Part shown: piece by piece, positions 1 to 5,401 of the stretch
How the letters are laid out: every line of letters starts with the position of its first letter
Numbering within the stretch: position 1 is the first letter of the stretch
Source: JAVBNW01 sp031551255
GTDB taxonomy: Bacteria > Bacillota > Clostridia > Christensenellales > UBA1750
Direction of reading: 5' to 3'
Length of the DNA: 6,410 bases
Assembly: GCA_031551255.1 (NCBI GenBank)
Contig: JAVBNW010000120.1
Location: forward strand, 1-6,410
The notes under the pieces: model-generated
What the model was told of the DNA's origin: nothing
The model's database searches: none
The model's input: only the letters and a program-made list of their open reading frames with translations
Program-made: the position numbers and the translations under genes

Positions 1-86
1 AAAAACCCGAAGTTTCTTTATAACAGAAAGGGCAAGGCCTGAGCGTTATCGTTTCGCGTTTCGCCATAGCTGCGCCGATGGCAATC

Positions 87-95
87 TGGTATACT
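87..95 (+). promoter_or_regulatory. Extended -10 promoter of the ACT/symporter unit
   Basis: TGG followed directly by TATACT (90-95) makes an extended -10 element (TGn-TATACT, 5 of 6 matches to TATAAT). No good -35 box is seen 16-18 bases upstream, which fits an extended -10 promoter. The expected transcript start is near 102, about 20 bases before the first ATG of the ACT gene. Positions 1-86 show no gene or RNA that I can support. Confidence 0.5.
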
Positions 96-123
96 GAAAG
101 AAAACGTAAAGGGCGTGGAGGCC

Positions 124-496
124 ATGCGGCTGGTCGCACTACCCGGGTCCTATACCGTGGCGCAATACGCCGCGGTTCCGCCGTTGCCGGGCGGAGGGTT
201 TTGGTCGCTCTCGGTTTCCGAGGCGGAGGTGTCGCTTACATGCCTGCAAGAAGAGCTGCCCCCCCGGCGCGCTCAAGGTCGAACGGGGTTTTTCGGCGCT
301 TCGCGTGGAAGGGACGCTCGATTTCTCGCTCGTAGGCATACTCTCGGCGCTGACCGGCGCGCTGGCGCAGGGGGGAATCAGCGTGTTCGCGGTATCGACA
401 TTCGACACCGACTACCTGCTCGTGCGCGCGGCGCACGCCGCTAAGGCGCTGGCGCTTTTGCAACAAAACGGCTTTGACATAAAACAAGGCATATAA
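124..496 (+). pseudogene. ACT domain-containing protein (COG3603/ACT_7 type), frameshifted
   Basis: Two overlapping frames together give one recognisable protein. Frame 1 from ATG 124 encodes the N-terminal half (MRLVALPGSYTVAQY...). From about 260 the second half continues in frame 2 (GALKVERGFSALRVEGTLDF..., then ISVFAVSTFDTDYLLV) to TAA 494-496. The motifs LKVEG-LDFSL-GIL and GIS-FA-STFDTDY are typical of small two-ACT-domain proteins of about 120-130 residues, relatives of the eukaryotic CASTOR amino-acid sensors. The restored protein would be about 123 residues. The frames meet at C7 (259-265), and removing one C restores the frame. The GTG at 115 is open too, but family proteins start near the MRL at 124. 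Ligand and role are unknown; amino-acid binding is known of the fold. The gene sits 13 nt before the symporter, probably in the same transcript. A homopolymer sequencing error is a real alternative to true gene loss. Confidence 0.8.
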
Positions 497-509
497 AGGG
501 GGCAGGGTC

Positions 510-1937
510 ATGAGCGCGGATTCTACGGGCAAGCTCAAGCTTTCGCAGAAGATCGCCTACGGATTGGGCGATATCTACGGCGGCGGCGTGTTTAACATCG
601 TCAACATCTTCTATGCGATCTTCTTGACGGACATCTGCGGCATTCCCACGGGCTGGGCGGCGGCCATCGTGCTGGTTGCCAGGGTTTGGGATGCTGTGTC
701 CGATCCGCTCATGGGCGTACTTTCCGACAACACGCGCACAAAGTTCGGCCGCAGGCGCCCCTTCTTCATGATCGGCGCGCCGCTCATCCTTCTTTCGTTC
801 ATCGCGCTGTGGTATCCGGCTACTTTCCCGGATGTGGGCCTGCGCGTCGCCTATGCGATGACCGCCTACCTTTTGCTCAACACGGTTGTGACATTGGTGA
901 TGGTGCCCTATACCGCGCTGGGCGCGGAGATTACGCTGGACTACACCGAGCGCTCTTCGGTGAGCGCGATTCAGCTGGCGATTTCGCTCGCGTCGACGAT
1001 GCTGTGCGTGCTGATCCCTCCGATGATCCTTTCCGCATTCGACGACATACGCACGGGCTACTTTGTGATGTCGCTTGCGTTCGGGCTGTTCTTCTCGCTG
1101 CCTTGGGCGGGCGTGCTGCTGGGCGTCAAGGAGAGAAATGACTTCATGCAGAGGCCCAAGGCGAAGCTTAAGGACGCTTTTGTTTCGCTCGCCCGCACGT
1201 TTCGGGTTAAATCTTTTATGCGGCTCGTCGTGCTGTTTGTCACCAACTCGGTTGCCTTTGATCTCATCTCCATGATGTTCAACTACTATATGAAGTACAA
1301 CGTGGAAAAGGCCGATCACCTGTCTTATGTGCTGGGCCTTTTGATCGTGTTCGAAATCGCCGCGCTGCCGCTGGTGACGAGGGTGGCCAAGCGCTTTGGC
1401 AAGATGAAAACCATGGTGGGTGGGTCGCTCGCTTGGATGGCGGTGTGTATTTCGCTATTCTTCTTCGGGCCGCAAACGCCCGTGTTCATGCTGTATGCGG
1501 TCGGCGCGCTGCTGGGAATTGCGATCTGCTTCCCTATCGTGATGGAGCGCTCGATCTTTGGCGATGTGACGGATGTGGGCGAGTATAAGCTGGGCATGCG
1601 CATGGAAGGCTCGTTTTCCGGGGTGCAGACGTTTTCGCGTAAATGCGCCGCCGCCACCGCCAACGCGCTCGCGCTGTCGCTGATGGGGGCGGCGGGTTAC
1701 ATTGAATCGGAGGCGAATGTGCTGGTGACGCAGCCGGAGGCCGTAGTGACGATGATCCGCGCGATCATCGCGTTTGCGCCCGCGCTGTTCATCGGCGTCG
1801 GGCTGCTCGCGGCCATCGGCTGGCCGCTAACCCCCGCCGTGCACGAAAAGCTCGCGCTATGCCTCAAGGCCCGGCGCGCTGGAAAGCCCGACCCCGCGCT
1901 GGAGGCGGCGGTCGAGCCCTACGAAAAGCGGCTATAG
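510..1937 (+). CDS. GPH-family (MelB-like) sugar:cation symporter, MFS fold
   Basis: An integral membrane protein of 475 residues with about 12 hydrophobic helices, the usual length for the glycoside-pentoside-hexuronide:cation symporters (TC 2.A.2). Family motifs are clear. Helix I carries GLGD (D21). The signature WDAVSDPLMG has D61 and D65, in the places of the paired cation-site aspartates of MelB, and is followed by DNTRTKFGRRRPF (73-85). VPYTALGAEITLD lies at about 132-144. The C-terminal half has GDVTDVGEYKLGMRMEG (351-367) and K378 in SRKCAAA, probably the counterpart of the essential helix XI lysine of MelB. It most likely imports a glycoside or uronide with Na+ or H+; the substrate cannot be read from sequence. 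The start ATG 510 has AGGGGG at 497-502 with 7 nt spacing. The ACT gene ends 13 nt upstream, so the two are probably cotranscribed. There is no obvious U-tract terminator after the stop. Confidence 0.93.
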   Translation: MSADSTGKLKLSQKIAYGLGDIYGGGVFNIVNIFYAIFLTDICGIPTGWAAAIVLVARVWDAVSDPLMGVLSDNTRTKFGRRRPFFMIGAPLILLSFIALWYPATFPDVGLRVAYAMTAYLLLNTVVTLVMVPYTALGAEITLDYTERSSVSAIQLAISLASTMLCVLIPPMILSAFDDIRTGYFVMSLAFGLFFSLPWAGVLLGVKERNDFMQRPKAKLKDAFVSLARTFRVKSFMRLVVLFVTNSVAFDLISMMFNYYMKYNVEKADHLSYVLGLLIVFEIAALPLVTRVAKRFGKMKTMVGGSLAWMAVCISLFFFGPQTPVFMLYAVGALLGIAICFPIVMERSIFGDVTDVGEYKLGMRMEGSFSGVQTFSRKCAAATANALALSLMGAAGYIESEANVLVTQPEAVVTMIRAIIAFAPALFIGVGLLAAIGWPLTPAVHEKLALCLKARRAGKPDPALEAAVEPYEKRL

Positions 1938-1940
1938 TGG

Positions 1941-2110
1941 CCCGGCAACCATTGATGGATTCATGCGGCGCGTCTTTGCGGATCTTTTCGCGACCCGCGG
2001 CGTTGCTCTTCACTCGGCGTATCGTAAGGACATGGCCTCGCTCCGCCTCCTTGCAGGCTGCGAAAATCTCTCGTAAATCCGGCCCCCTAGTTGAATCAGC
2101 GGTTATCTAG
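1941..2110. repeat. Candidate intergenic palindromic element
   Basis: This gene-free block between convergent genes has nested complementary segments. AACC (1947-1950) pairs with GGTT (2101-2104), GATTCA (1958-1963) with TGAATC (2092-2097), and TTTTCGC (1985-1991) with GCGAAAA (2060-2066), with further scattered pairing beside the last. The block can therefore fold into one long imperfect hairpin with a loop region around 2000-2052. Such structure suggests a REP- or MITE-like dispersed element, but only one copy is in the window, so repetition is an inference. It has no ribosome binding site or convincing coding content. Confidence 0.35.
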
Positions 2111-2114
2111 GGGC
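2082..2114. other. Stem-loop at the 3' junction of convergent genes
   Basis: CCCCTAG (2084-2090) pairs perfectly with CTAGGGG (2107-2113) around a 16-nt loop. A G-C pair (2082-2114) is added if C2083 bulges. It ends one base before the stop codon of the minus-strand YdcF gene. There is no U-tract on either side, so it is not a standard rho-independent terminator. It might still protect 3' ends, or be the end structure of the intergenic element that contains it. Confidence 0.4.
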
Positions 2115-2882
2115 TCAAAACCGGCCAAGCAGGCCGTCTTTGAGGATGCCTAATGTTTCGCGCACCGCGTATACAGGCAGGATCGGCGGATAGGAATGCC
2201 CGCCCAGGCCCCCGGGGTTTATAAAGCCCGCGCCGCGCGCCAGGGCGACGCCGCGGAACAGGTGAAAATCCGACGAGACGATCACGACGCCGGGCTCGCG
2301 GGCAAGGCGCTCAAGCAGCAATGCGCGGGAAAACGCGATGTTTTCGTTGGTGTTTTGCGAGCGTTCCTCCAAAATGAGGCGCGGGGCGTCGATGCCTAAC
2401 GCCTGCATGTAGCGGCGCATGGCCTCCGCTTCGGATATCGGCTCATCGGCGCCCTGTCCGCCGGAGAGCACGCACAGCGTTTCGGGGTTATCTTGTAAAT
2501 AGACGAGCGCGGCATCGAGCCGAAGCTTGAGCGTCAGCGAAACGCCGCCGTTTTTAAGGCCCGAGCCGAGCACGATCACCGCGTCCGCGCCGGGCGCGGG
2601 CGGCTTTTTGTTGGCCGAGACCATCAGCGCGATGCACAGGGCGAGCGCAAGCGCGACCAGCACATACCCCATGCGCAGAGCGTTTAGCAAAACATGTCCA
2701 AAGCCCGAAGCGGTACACGCGCACAGCGGTTTCCAAAAGAGGCCCCATGCGACGAGCGGAACGCCCAGCATCACAAGGGCGGCGTGCCCGGCTCCAAACC
2801 TGGCCAACCCGGTGGCGACGAATGCATACGAAACCAGTGCGCTCCCCAGCACGAGCAGAATCCACCGCGTCAAGCGCATCAT
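2115..2882 (-). CDS. YdcF family (DUF218) membrane protein
   Basis: A protein of 255 residues with three N-terminal hydrophobic segments (about 7-27, 33-50 and 68-89), followed by a DUF218 domain (about 100-245), probably on the outer face of the membrane. The domain shows the family's conserved blocks: VIVLGSGL (102-109), LSGGQGADEPISEAEAM (139-155), LEERSQNTNENIAFS (171-185) and VSSDFHLFR (202-210). Family members such as E. coli SanA, ElyC and YdcF are tied to envelope or peptidoglycan metabolism, and YdcF binds S-adenosylmethionine; no exact reaction can be assigned here. The start is ambiguous: two ATG codons in tandem (2880-2882 and 2877-2879 on the minus strand) directly follow AAAGG, so spacing is unusually tight for either. 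The gene is divergent from the DUF4380 operon and convergent with the symporter, hence a separate transcript. Confidence 0.9.
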   Translation of the reverse strand: MMRLTRWILLVLGSALVSYAFVATGLARFGAGHAALVMLGVPLVAWGLFWKPLCACTASGFGHVLLNALRMGYVLVALALALCIALMVSANKKPPAPGADAVIVLGSGLKNGGVSLTLKLRLDAALVYLQDNPETLCVLSGGQGADEPISEAEAMRRYMQALGIDAPRLILEERSQNTNENIAFSRALLLERLAREPGVVIVSSDFHLFRGVALARGAGFINPGGLGGHSYPPILPVYAVRETLGILKDGLLGRF

Positions 2883-2887
2883 CCTTT

Positions 2888-2905
2888 CGCCGCGCCTTTG
2901 CGGCG
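2888..2905 (-). other. Hairpin in the YdcF 5' untranslated region
   Basis: CGCCGC (2888-2893) and GCGGCG (2900-2905) form a perfect 6-bp GC stem with a 6-nt loop. In the minus-strand transcript it lies directly upstream of the AAAGG ribosome binding site of the YdcF gene. It could affect ribosome access, but in DNA this GC-rich it may be chance. Confidence 0.3.
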
Positions 2906-2906
2906 C

Positions 2907-2935
2907 TTGTGAGATGGGGACAAACAGAGTATACT
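2907..2935 (+). promoter_or_regulatory. SigA-type promoter of the DUF4380-GNAT-GNAT operon
   Basis: TTGTGA (2907-2912, 4 of 6 matches to TTGACA) is separated by exactly 17 bases from TATACT (2930-2935, 5 of 6 matches to TATAAT). The expected transcript start is near 2942, about 50 bases before the ATG at 2991. The -10 lies inside the perfect palindrome AGTATACT (2928-2935), so it also reads as a -10 on the minus strand toward the YdcF gene. Confidence 0.65.
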
Positions 2936-2990
2936 ACATTTGCACTGTTTTGCGAGCGGCATGCAGTTTTATTGTAAGGGAGCGAGATTC

Positions 2991-3896
2991 ATGCCTACGA
3001 CGATGGAGACGGTGGCCTTTGGCGGTTGGGAGCATTGCGTCAAACTGTCAAACGGCGAGATCGAGCTTACGCTGACGACGGACATCGGCCCCCGCGTGAT
3101 CGCGCTGAATACGCCGGGCGGCCCGAACCACATGGCCGTTTTTGAAGAGACGAAGGGCATGAGCGGCGGAGGCGAGTGGCGCAGCTACGGCGGCCACAGG
3201 CTTTGGCACAGCCCCGAGAAAATGCCGCGCACCTACGCGCCGGATAACGCGCCGGTGAAGCTTGAGCCGATCGACGGCGGCGCGCACCTGATACAGGATG
3301 TCGAGCCGCTTACCATGCTGCGCAAGGAAATGGAGATCGTGCTGTATCCGGGCAAGGCCAGCGCGCGCATCCTGCACAGAATTACCAACTGCGGGCAGTT
3401 TCCGGTTCAGCTGGCTGCGTGGCCCATCACCGTTATGGCGACGGGCGGGCGCGAGGTGGTGCCGCAGACGCGCCGCGACACAGGCCTCATCCACAACCGC
3501 ACGCTGTCGCTGTGGCCCTATAGCCGCATGCAGGATCCGCGCGTTCATTGGGGCGATCCGTACATCGTGCTGGATCAGGATCCTTCCACAGCCCATCCGT
3601 TCAAGCTCGGCCTGAGCAACGAAGAGGGCTGGGGCGCTTATTTTAACCACGGCCAGATGTTCGTTAAACACTTCGCGCACAGAACCTGCGCCGAGTATCC
3701 CGACGGCGGATGCTCGTATGAGACATACGTATGCGGATCGTTCATCGAAATTGAAACGGTTTCGCCGCTTCATACCCTGGAACCCGGCGCGCACATCGAT
3801 CACCTGGAGCGGTGGGATCTGTACGACGGTGTCCAGAGGCCGGGGCTTGACGAGGCGTCGATTTCCGCCGCGCTCAAGGGCAGGGTGATGCGATGA
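2991..3896 (+). CDS. DUF4380 domain-containing protein, aldose-epimerase-like fold
   Basis: 301 residues without signal peptide or membrane segment, so probably cytoplasmic. It resembles DUF4380 proteins, a branch of the galactose-mutarotase-like beta-sandwich superfamily. The supporting features are an N-terminal block with TTDIGPRVIAL (about residues 28-38), GGHRLWHSPE (about 67-76) as the most diagnostic motif, an inner RITNCGQFPV strand region, AAWPITVM, and a conserved C-terminal SYETYVCGSFIEIETVSPLHTLEPG. Related folds bind or epimerise sugars, but no catalytic function has been assigned to this family that I can name. Starts at 2961 and 2940 are open in frame, but only ATG 2991 has a good site (AAGGGAG, 2976-2982, spacing 8). 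Its TGA overlaps the next ATG as ATGA, implying translational coupling. It heads an operon with two acetyltransferases, so modification of a sugar-containing compound is possible, but that is an inference. Confidence 0.83.
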   Translation: MPTTMETVAFGGWEHCVKLSNGEIELTLTTDIGPRVIALNTPGGPNHMAVFEETKGMSGGGEWRSYGGHRLWHSPEKMPRTYAPDNAPVKLEPIDGGAHLIQDVEPLTMLRKEMEIVLYPGKASARILHRITNCGQFPVQLAAWPITVMATGGREVVPQTRRDTGLIHNRTLSLWPYSRMQDPRVHWGDPYIVLDQDPSTAHPFKLGLSNEEGWGAYFNHGQMFVKHFAHRTCAEYPDGGCSYETYVCGSFIEIETVSPLHTLEPGAHIDHLERWDLYDGVQRPGLDEASISAALKGRVMR

Positions 3897-4408
3897 TCAG
3901 GGGGCGCATTGTACCCGGCAGCGCGCCCGGCGAGGCGCTTGGGCAGGCGTTTTCCATCCGCGAAGACGTGTTTGTTAAGGAGCAGGGCTACGCGCTGGAA
4001 ATCGAGAGGGATTCTTACGACGAGACCGCCGCGCACGCTCTGGTGTGGGATGACGACACCCCGCTGGGCACCGGCAGGCTGTATTTGGATGATGAGGCGG
4101 AATGGCACATCGGTCGTGTTGCCGTGCGCAAGCAGGCGCGCGGGCGCGGCATAGGCGATCTCATCATGCGCATGCTGCTGCAATCGGCGCTCGGGTTCGG
4201 CGCGGAAACCGTATACCTGGGCTCGCAAGAGCATGCGGTAGGTTTTTATGAAAAGTTGGGCTTTCAGGTGTACGGCGGGGTGTACCTGGATGAGGGACAG
4301 CCGCACTACCATATGATGATCCAGCAGCCCGCGATGCTCAGGCTGTTTCAGGGCTGTGAAGGCTGTGCGGGCTGCGGCGGAGACTGCCCGGCCGCCTCTT
4401 TAGAGTAA
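3893..4408 (+). CDS. GNAT N-acetyltransferase, YjcF-like, with cysteine-rich C-terminal tail
   Basis: 171 residues, one GNAT domain. The N-terminal IREDVFVKEQGY (22-33) and D-x-x-D-x-x-AAHAL region match the YjcF/ElaA-like branch. IGRVAVRKQARGRGIGDLIM (73-92) holds the acetyl-CoA pyrophosphate-binding motif Q/R-x-x-G-x-G (Q81, G84, G86). HAVGFYEKLGF (114-124) has the usual tyrosine (Y119) as possible general acid, and GQPHYHM closes the domain. The enzyme should transfer acetyl from acetyl-CoA to an amine; the substrate is unknown. After the normal domain end near 145 comes a tail with C155, C158, C161 and C165 (C-x2-C-x2-C-x3-C), which is not part of the GNAT fold and could bind a metal or Fe-S cluster. 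ATG 3893 overlaps the upstream stop codon by ATGA, so translation is coupled to the DUF4380 gene. Confidence 0.9.
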   Translation: MIRGRIVPGSAPGEALGQAFSIREDVFVKEQGYALEIERDSYDETAAHALVWDDDTPLGTGRLYLDDEAEWHIGRVAVRKQARGRGIGDLIMRMLLQSALGFGAETVYLGSQEHAVGFYEKLGFQVYGGVYLDEGQPHYHMMIQQPAMLRLFQGCEGCAGCGGDCPAASLE

Positions 4409-4420
4409 GGGGATGTTCTT

Positions 4421-5215
4421 TTGGAAAGAGTAGCGGACATTTGCTTTGCCCCATGTATGTGGGAAGACATCGGCCCCCTTGTCGCCGAAAACTGCGTGGC
4501 CTGCGCCATGACTGTGGATTCCTTCTGGGAAGACCACGTTTTAGAAAGCAAACACTACAAGATGACGTGCGATGGGGAAGTTGCTGGCTATTTCGCCGTT
4601 CATAAAGGATCGACGATGACGCTGTTTTACGTTGCGCCCCAGTATGCGGGGCAATCGCAGGAACTGTTTGCCAGGGCAAAAAAATACGAATCGGTGACGA
4701 ACGCGATGGTAGCGACGGGCGACGAGTTTTTTCTCAGCCATTGCGTGGATAACTTTAAGTTCATCGAAAAGCAGGCGTATTTCTCCGTTTACACGGATTA
4801 CGAGATCCCCGCGCAGCGGCAAAAGGCGCTCAGCCTCAGGCGCGCCGACGTCGACAAGGACTGCGAAACGCTCAAGCTCTGCGGAGATTTTCTGGATGGC
4901 GAAATCAAGAACATCCAAAACGGCGTGGACGTCGTCGAGCTGTACATCGTAGAGCATGAGGGCGATGTCGTGGGCTTTGGGGTGATCCAATACGGCAGAA
5001 TTCTCAAAGACACCGCCAGCACCGGCATGTTTGTCCGCGAGGAGTACCGCCGCCAGGGCTTTGCCGCCAACATCCTACAAAGCCTTAAGCACATTGTGCG
5101 TAGCAAAGGCTGCCGGGCATATTCGGGCTGCTGGTACTACAACCACAATTCGAAAAAGAGCATGGAGAGCGCCGGAGCCTATTCCCCCACGAGGTTGCTC
5201 AGGTTTTATTTTTAG
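4421..5215 (+). CDS. Tandem GNAT-fold acetyltransferase
   Basis: 264 residues. The C-terminal half (about 135-264) is a recognisable GNAT domain: VVELYIVEHEGDVVGFGVIQYG, then STGMFVREEYRRQGFAANIL with the acetyl-CoA motif R-x-x-G-x-A (R210, G213, A215), and WYYNHNSKKSMESAGAY, the late N-x-x-S segment common in this superfamily. The N-terminal half (about 1-130) has GNAT-like strands (KMTCDGEVAGYFAVH, MTLFYVAP) but no glycine-rich acetyl-CoA loop, so it is probably a degenerate second domain. The start is TTG 4421: AAGGGG (4407-4412, overlapping the upstream TAA) lies 8 nt before it, whereas the in-frame ATG 4457 has no site. It is third in the operon, 12 nt after the previous gene. Substrate unknown. 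Its last codons contain the promoter for the next gene. Confidence 0.85.
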   Translation: MERVADICFAPCMWEDIGPLVAENCVACAMTVDSFWEDHVLESKHYKMTCDGEVAGYFAVHKGSTMTLFYVAPQYAGQSQELFARAKKYESVTNAMVATGDEFFLSHCVDNFKFIEKQAYFSVYTDYEIPAQRQKALSLRRADVDKDCETLKLCGDFLDGEIKNIQNGVDVVELYIVEHEGDVVGFGVIQYGRILKDTASTGMFVREEYRRQGFAANILQSLKHIVRSKGCRAYSGCWYYNHNSKKSMESAGAYSPTRLLRFYF

Positions 5216-5223
5216 GGTATAAT
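5195..5223 (+). promoter_or_regulatory. Promoter of the ABC-F leader and gene
   Basis: A perfect TATAAT (5218-5223) lies 17 bases after TTGCTC (5195-5200, 3 of 6 matches to TTGACA). The -35 box is within the last codons of the upstream GNAT gene. Transcription should begin near 5230, giving a leader of about 170 nt before the ABC-F ATG. Confidence 0.65.
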
Positions 5224-5257
5224 AGGGGCAGAAACTTCAGGAGGTTGCAATAACGGT

Positions 5258-5272
5258 ATGATACGCAGGTAG
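5258..5272 (+). CDS. Micro-ORF / leader peptide (Met-Ile-Arg-Arg)
   Basis: A perfect AGGAGG (5239-5244), the strongest Shine-Dalgarno in the window, is not followed by any long reading frame at usual spacing. The first ATG (5258) opens a four-codon frame, ATG-ATA-CGC-AGG, closed by TAG (5270-5272). The spacing of 13 nt is longer than ideal. The frame's last codons are inside the segment that pairs with the antiterminator, the position expected for a drug-sensing leader peptide. Two consecutive arginine codons might matter for stalling. Translation is unproven. Confidence 0.4.
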   Translation: MIRR

Positions 5273-5368
5273 TCTTTGGCGCGAGGGTTCAGCCCGCCAA
5301 GCGGCGGGACGGATTCGTTCGCCCGAAAGACGGCCTGCGTTTTTGCGTCTTTTTGGGCGCGCGCTCGG

Positions 5369-5399
5369 CCTCTTTCGCGCGGACGCGAAAGGGGTTTTT
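5369..5399 (+). terminator. Rho-independent terminator overlapping the ABC-F ribosome binding site
   Basis: CCTCTTTCGCG (5369-5379) pairs with CGCGAAAGGGG (5384-5394) in 11 consecutive pairs, one of them G-U, closing a CGGA tetraloop. Five T follow (5395-5399). It ends two bases before ATG 5402, and its 3' arm contains the only ribosome binding site for that gene (GAAAGGGG). When formed it would stop transcription and also hide the site. It could also end read-through from the acetyltransferase operon. Confidence 0.75.
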
Positions 5400-5401
5400 C
5401 T

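Larger units (their letters stand above)
5230..5401 (+). promoter_or_regulatory. Putative ribosome-mediated attenuator leader of the ABC-F gene
   Basis: Four RNA segments can pair in competing ways. Pairing 1:2 joins 5263-5277 (the end of the micro-ORF and its stop) to 5326-5340, with 14 of 15 positions paired (one wobble). It encloses hairpin CCCGCC/GGCGGG (5293-5298 with 5303-5308). Hairpin 2:3 joins CGCCC+AAAGACG (5320-5324, 5326-5332) to CGTCTTT+GGGCG (5346-5352, 5355-5359). Antiterminator 2:4 joins 5324-5334 to 5368-5377, 10 pairs with one bulged C. The terminator (5369-5394) uses the same left arm as 2:4. A ribosome held on the micro-ORF would mask segment 1 and could free segment 2 for antitermination. 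This is inferred from base pairing only, and the 2:3 hairpin complicates the order of folding. Attenuation through short leader peptides is known for other ABC-F resistance genes. Confidence 0.6.

Noticed and set aside
441..1319. Long minus-strand open frame of 292 codons opposite the symporter
   Set aside because: It is rich in His, Arg and Gln with no family resemblance and lies wholly opposite a clear membrane transporter; a shadow of GC-rich coding bias.
1859..2110. 83-codon + strand open frame across the symporter end and the intergenic element
   Set aside because: Most of its first third overlaps the symporter in another frame, no ribosome binding site is seen, and the rest is Arg/Ser/Ala-rich sequence from the palindromic block.
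2082..2114. Bidirectional rho-independent terminator
   Set aside because: The stem is good but neither side has a run of T in the transcribed direction, so it is reported only as a stem-loop.
3048..3803. Minus-strand open frame of 251 codons opposite the DUF4380 gene
   Set aside because: No motifs, Arg/Ala/His-rich composition typical of an antisense frame, and a well-supported gene on the other strand.
5236..5272. AGGAGG as the ribosome binding site of the ABC-F gene itself
   Set aside because: It is about 160 nt from ATG 5402, and frames opened near it close at once (MIRR stop, or TTG-CAA-TAA); a separate GAAAGGGG serves the gene.
5293..5308. CCCGCC/GGCGGG hairpin as a stand-alone terminator
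   Set aside because: No T-run follows; it is better read as a local hairpin inside the 1:2 pairing of the leader.
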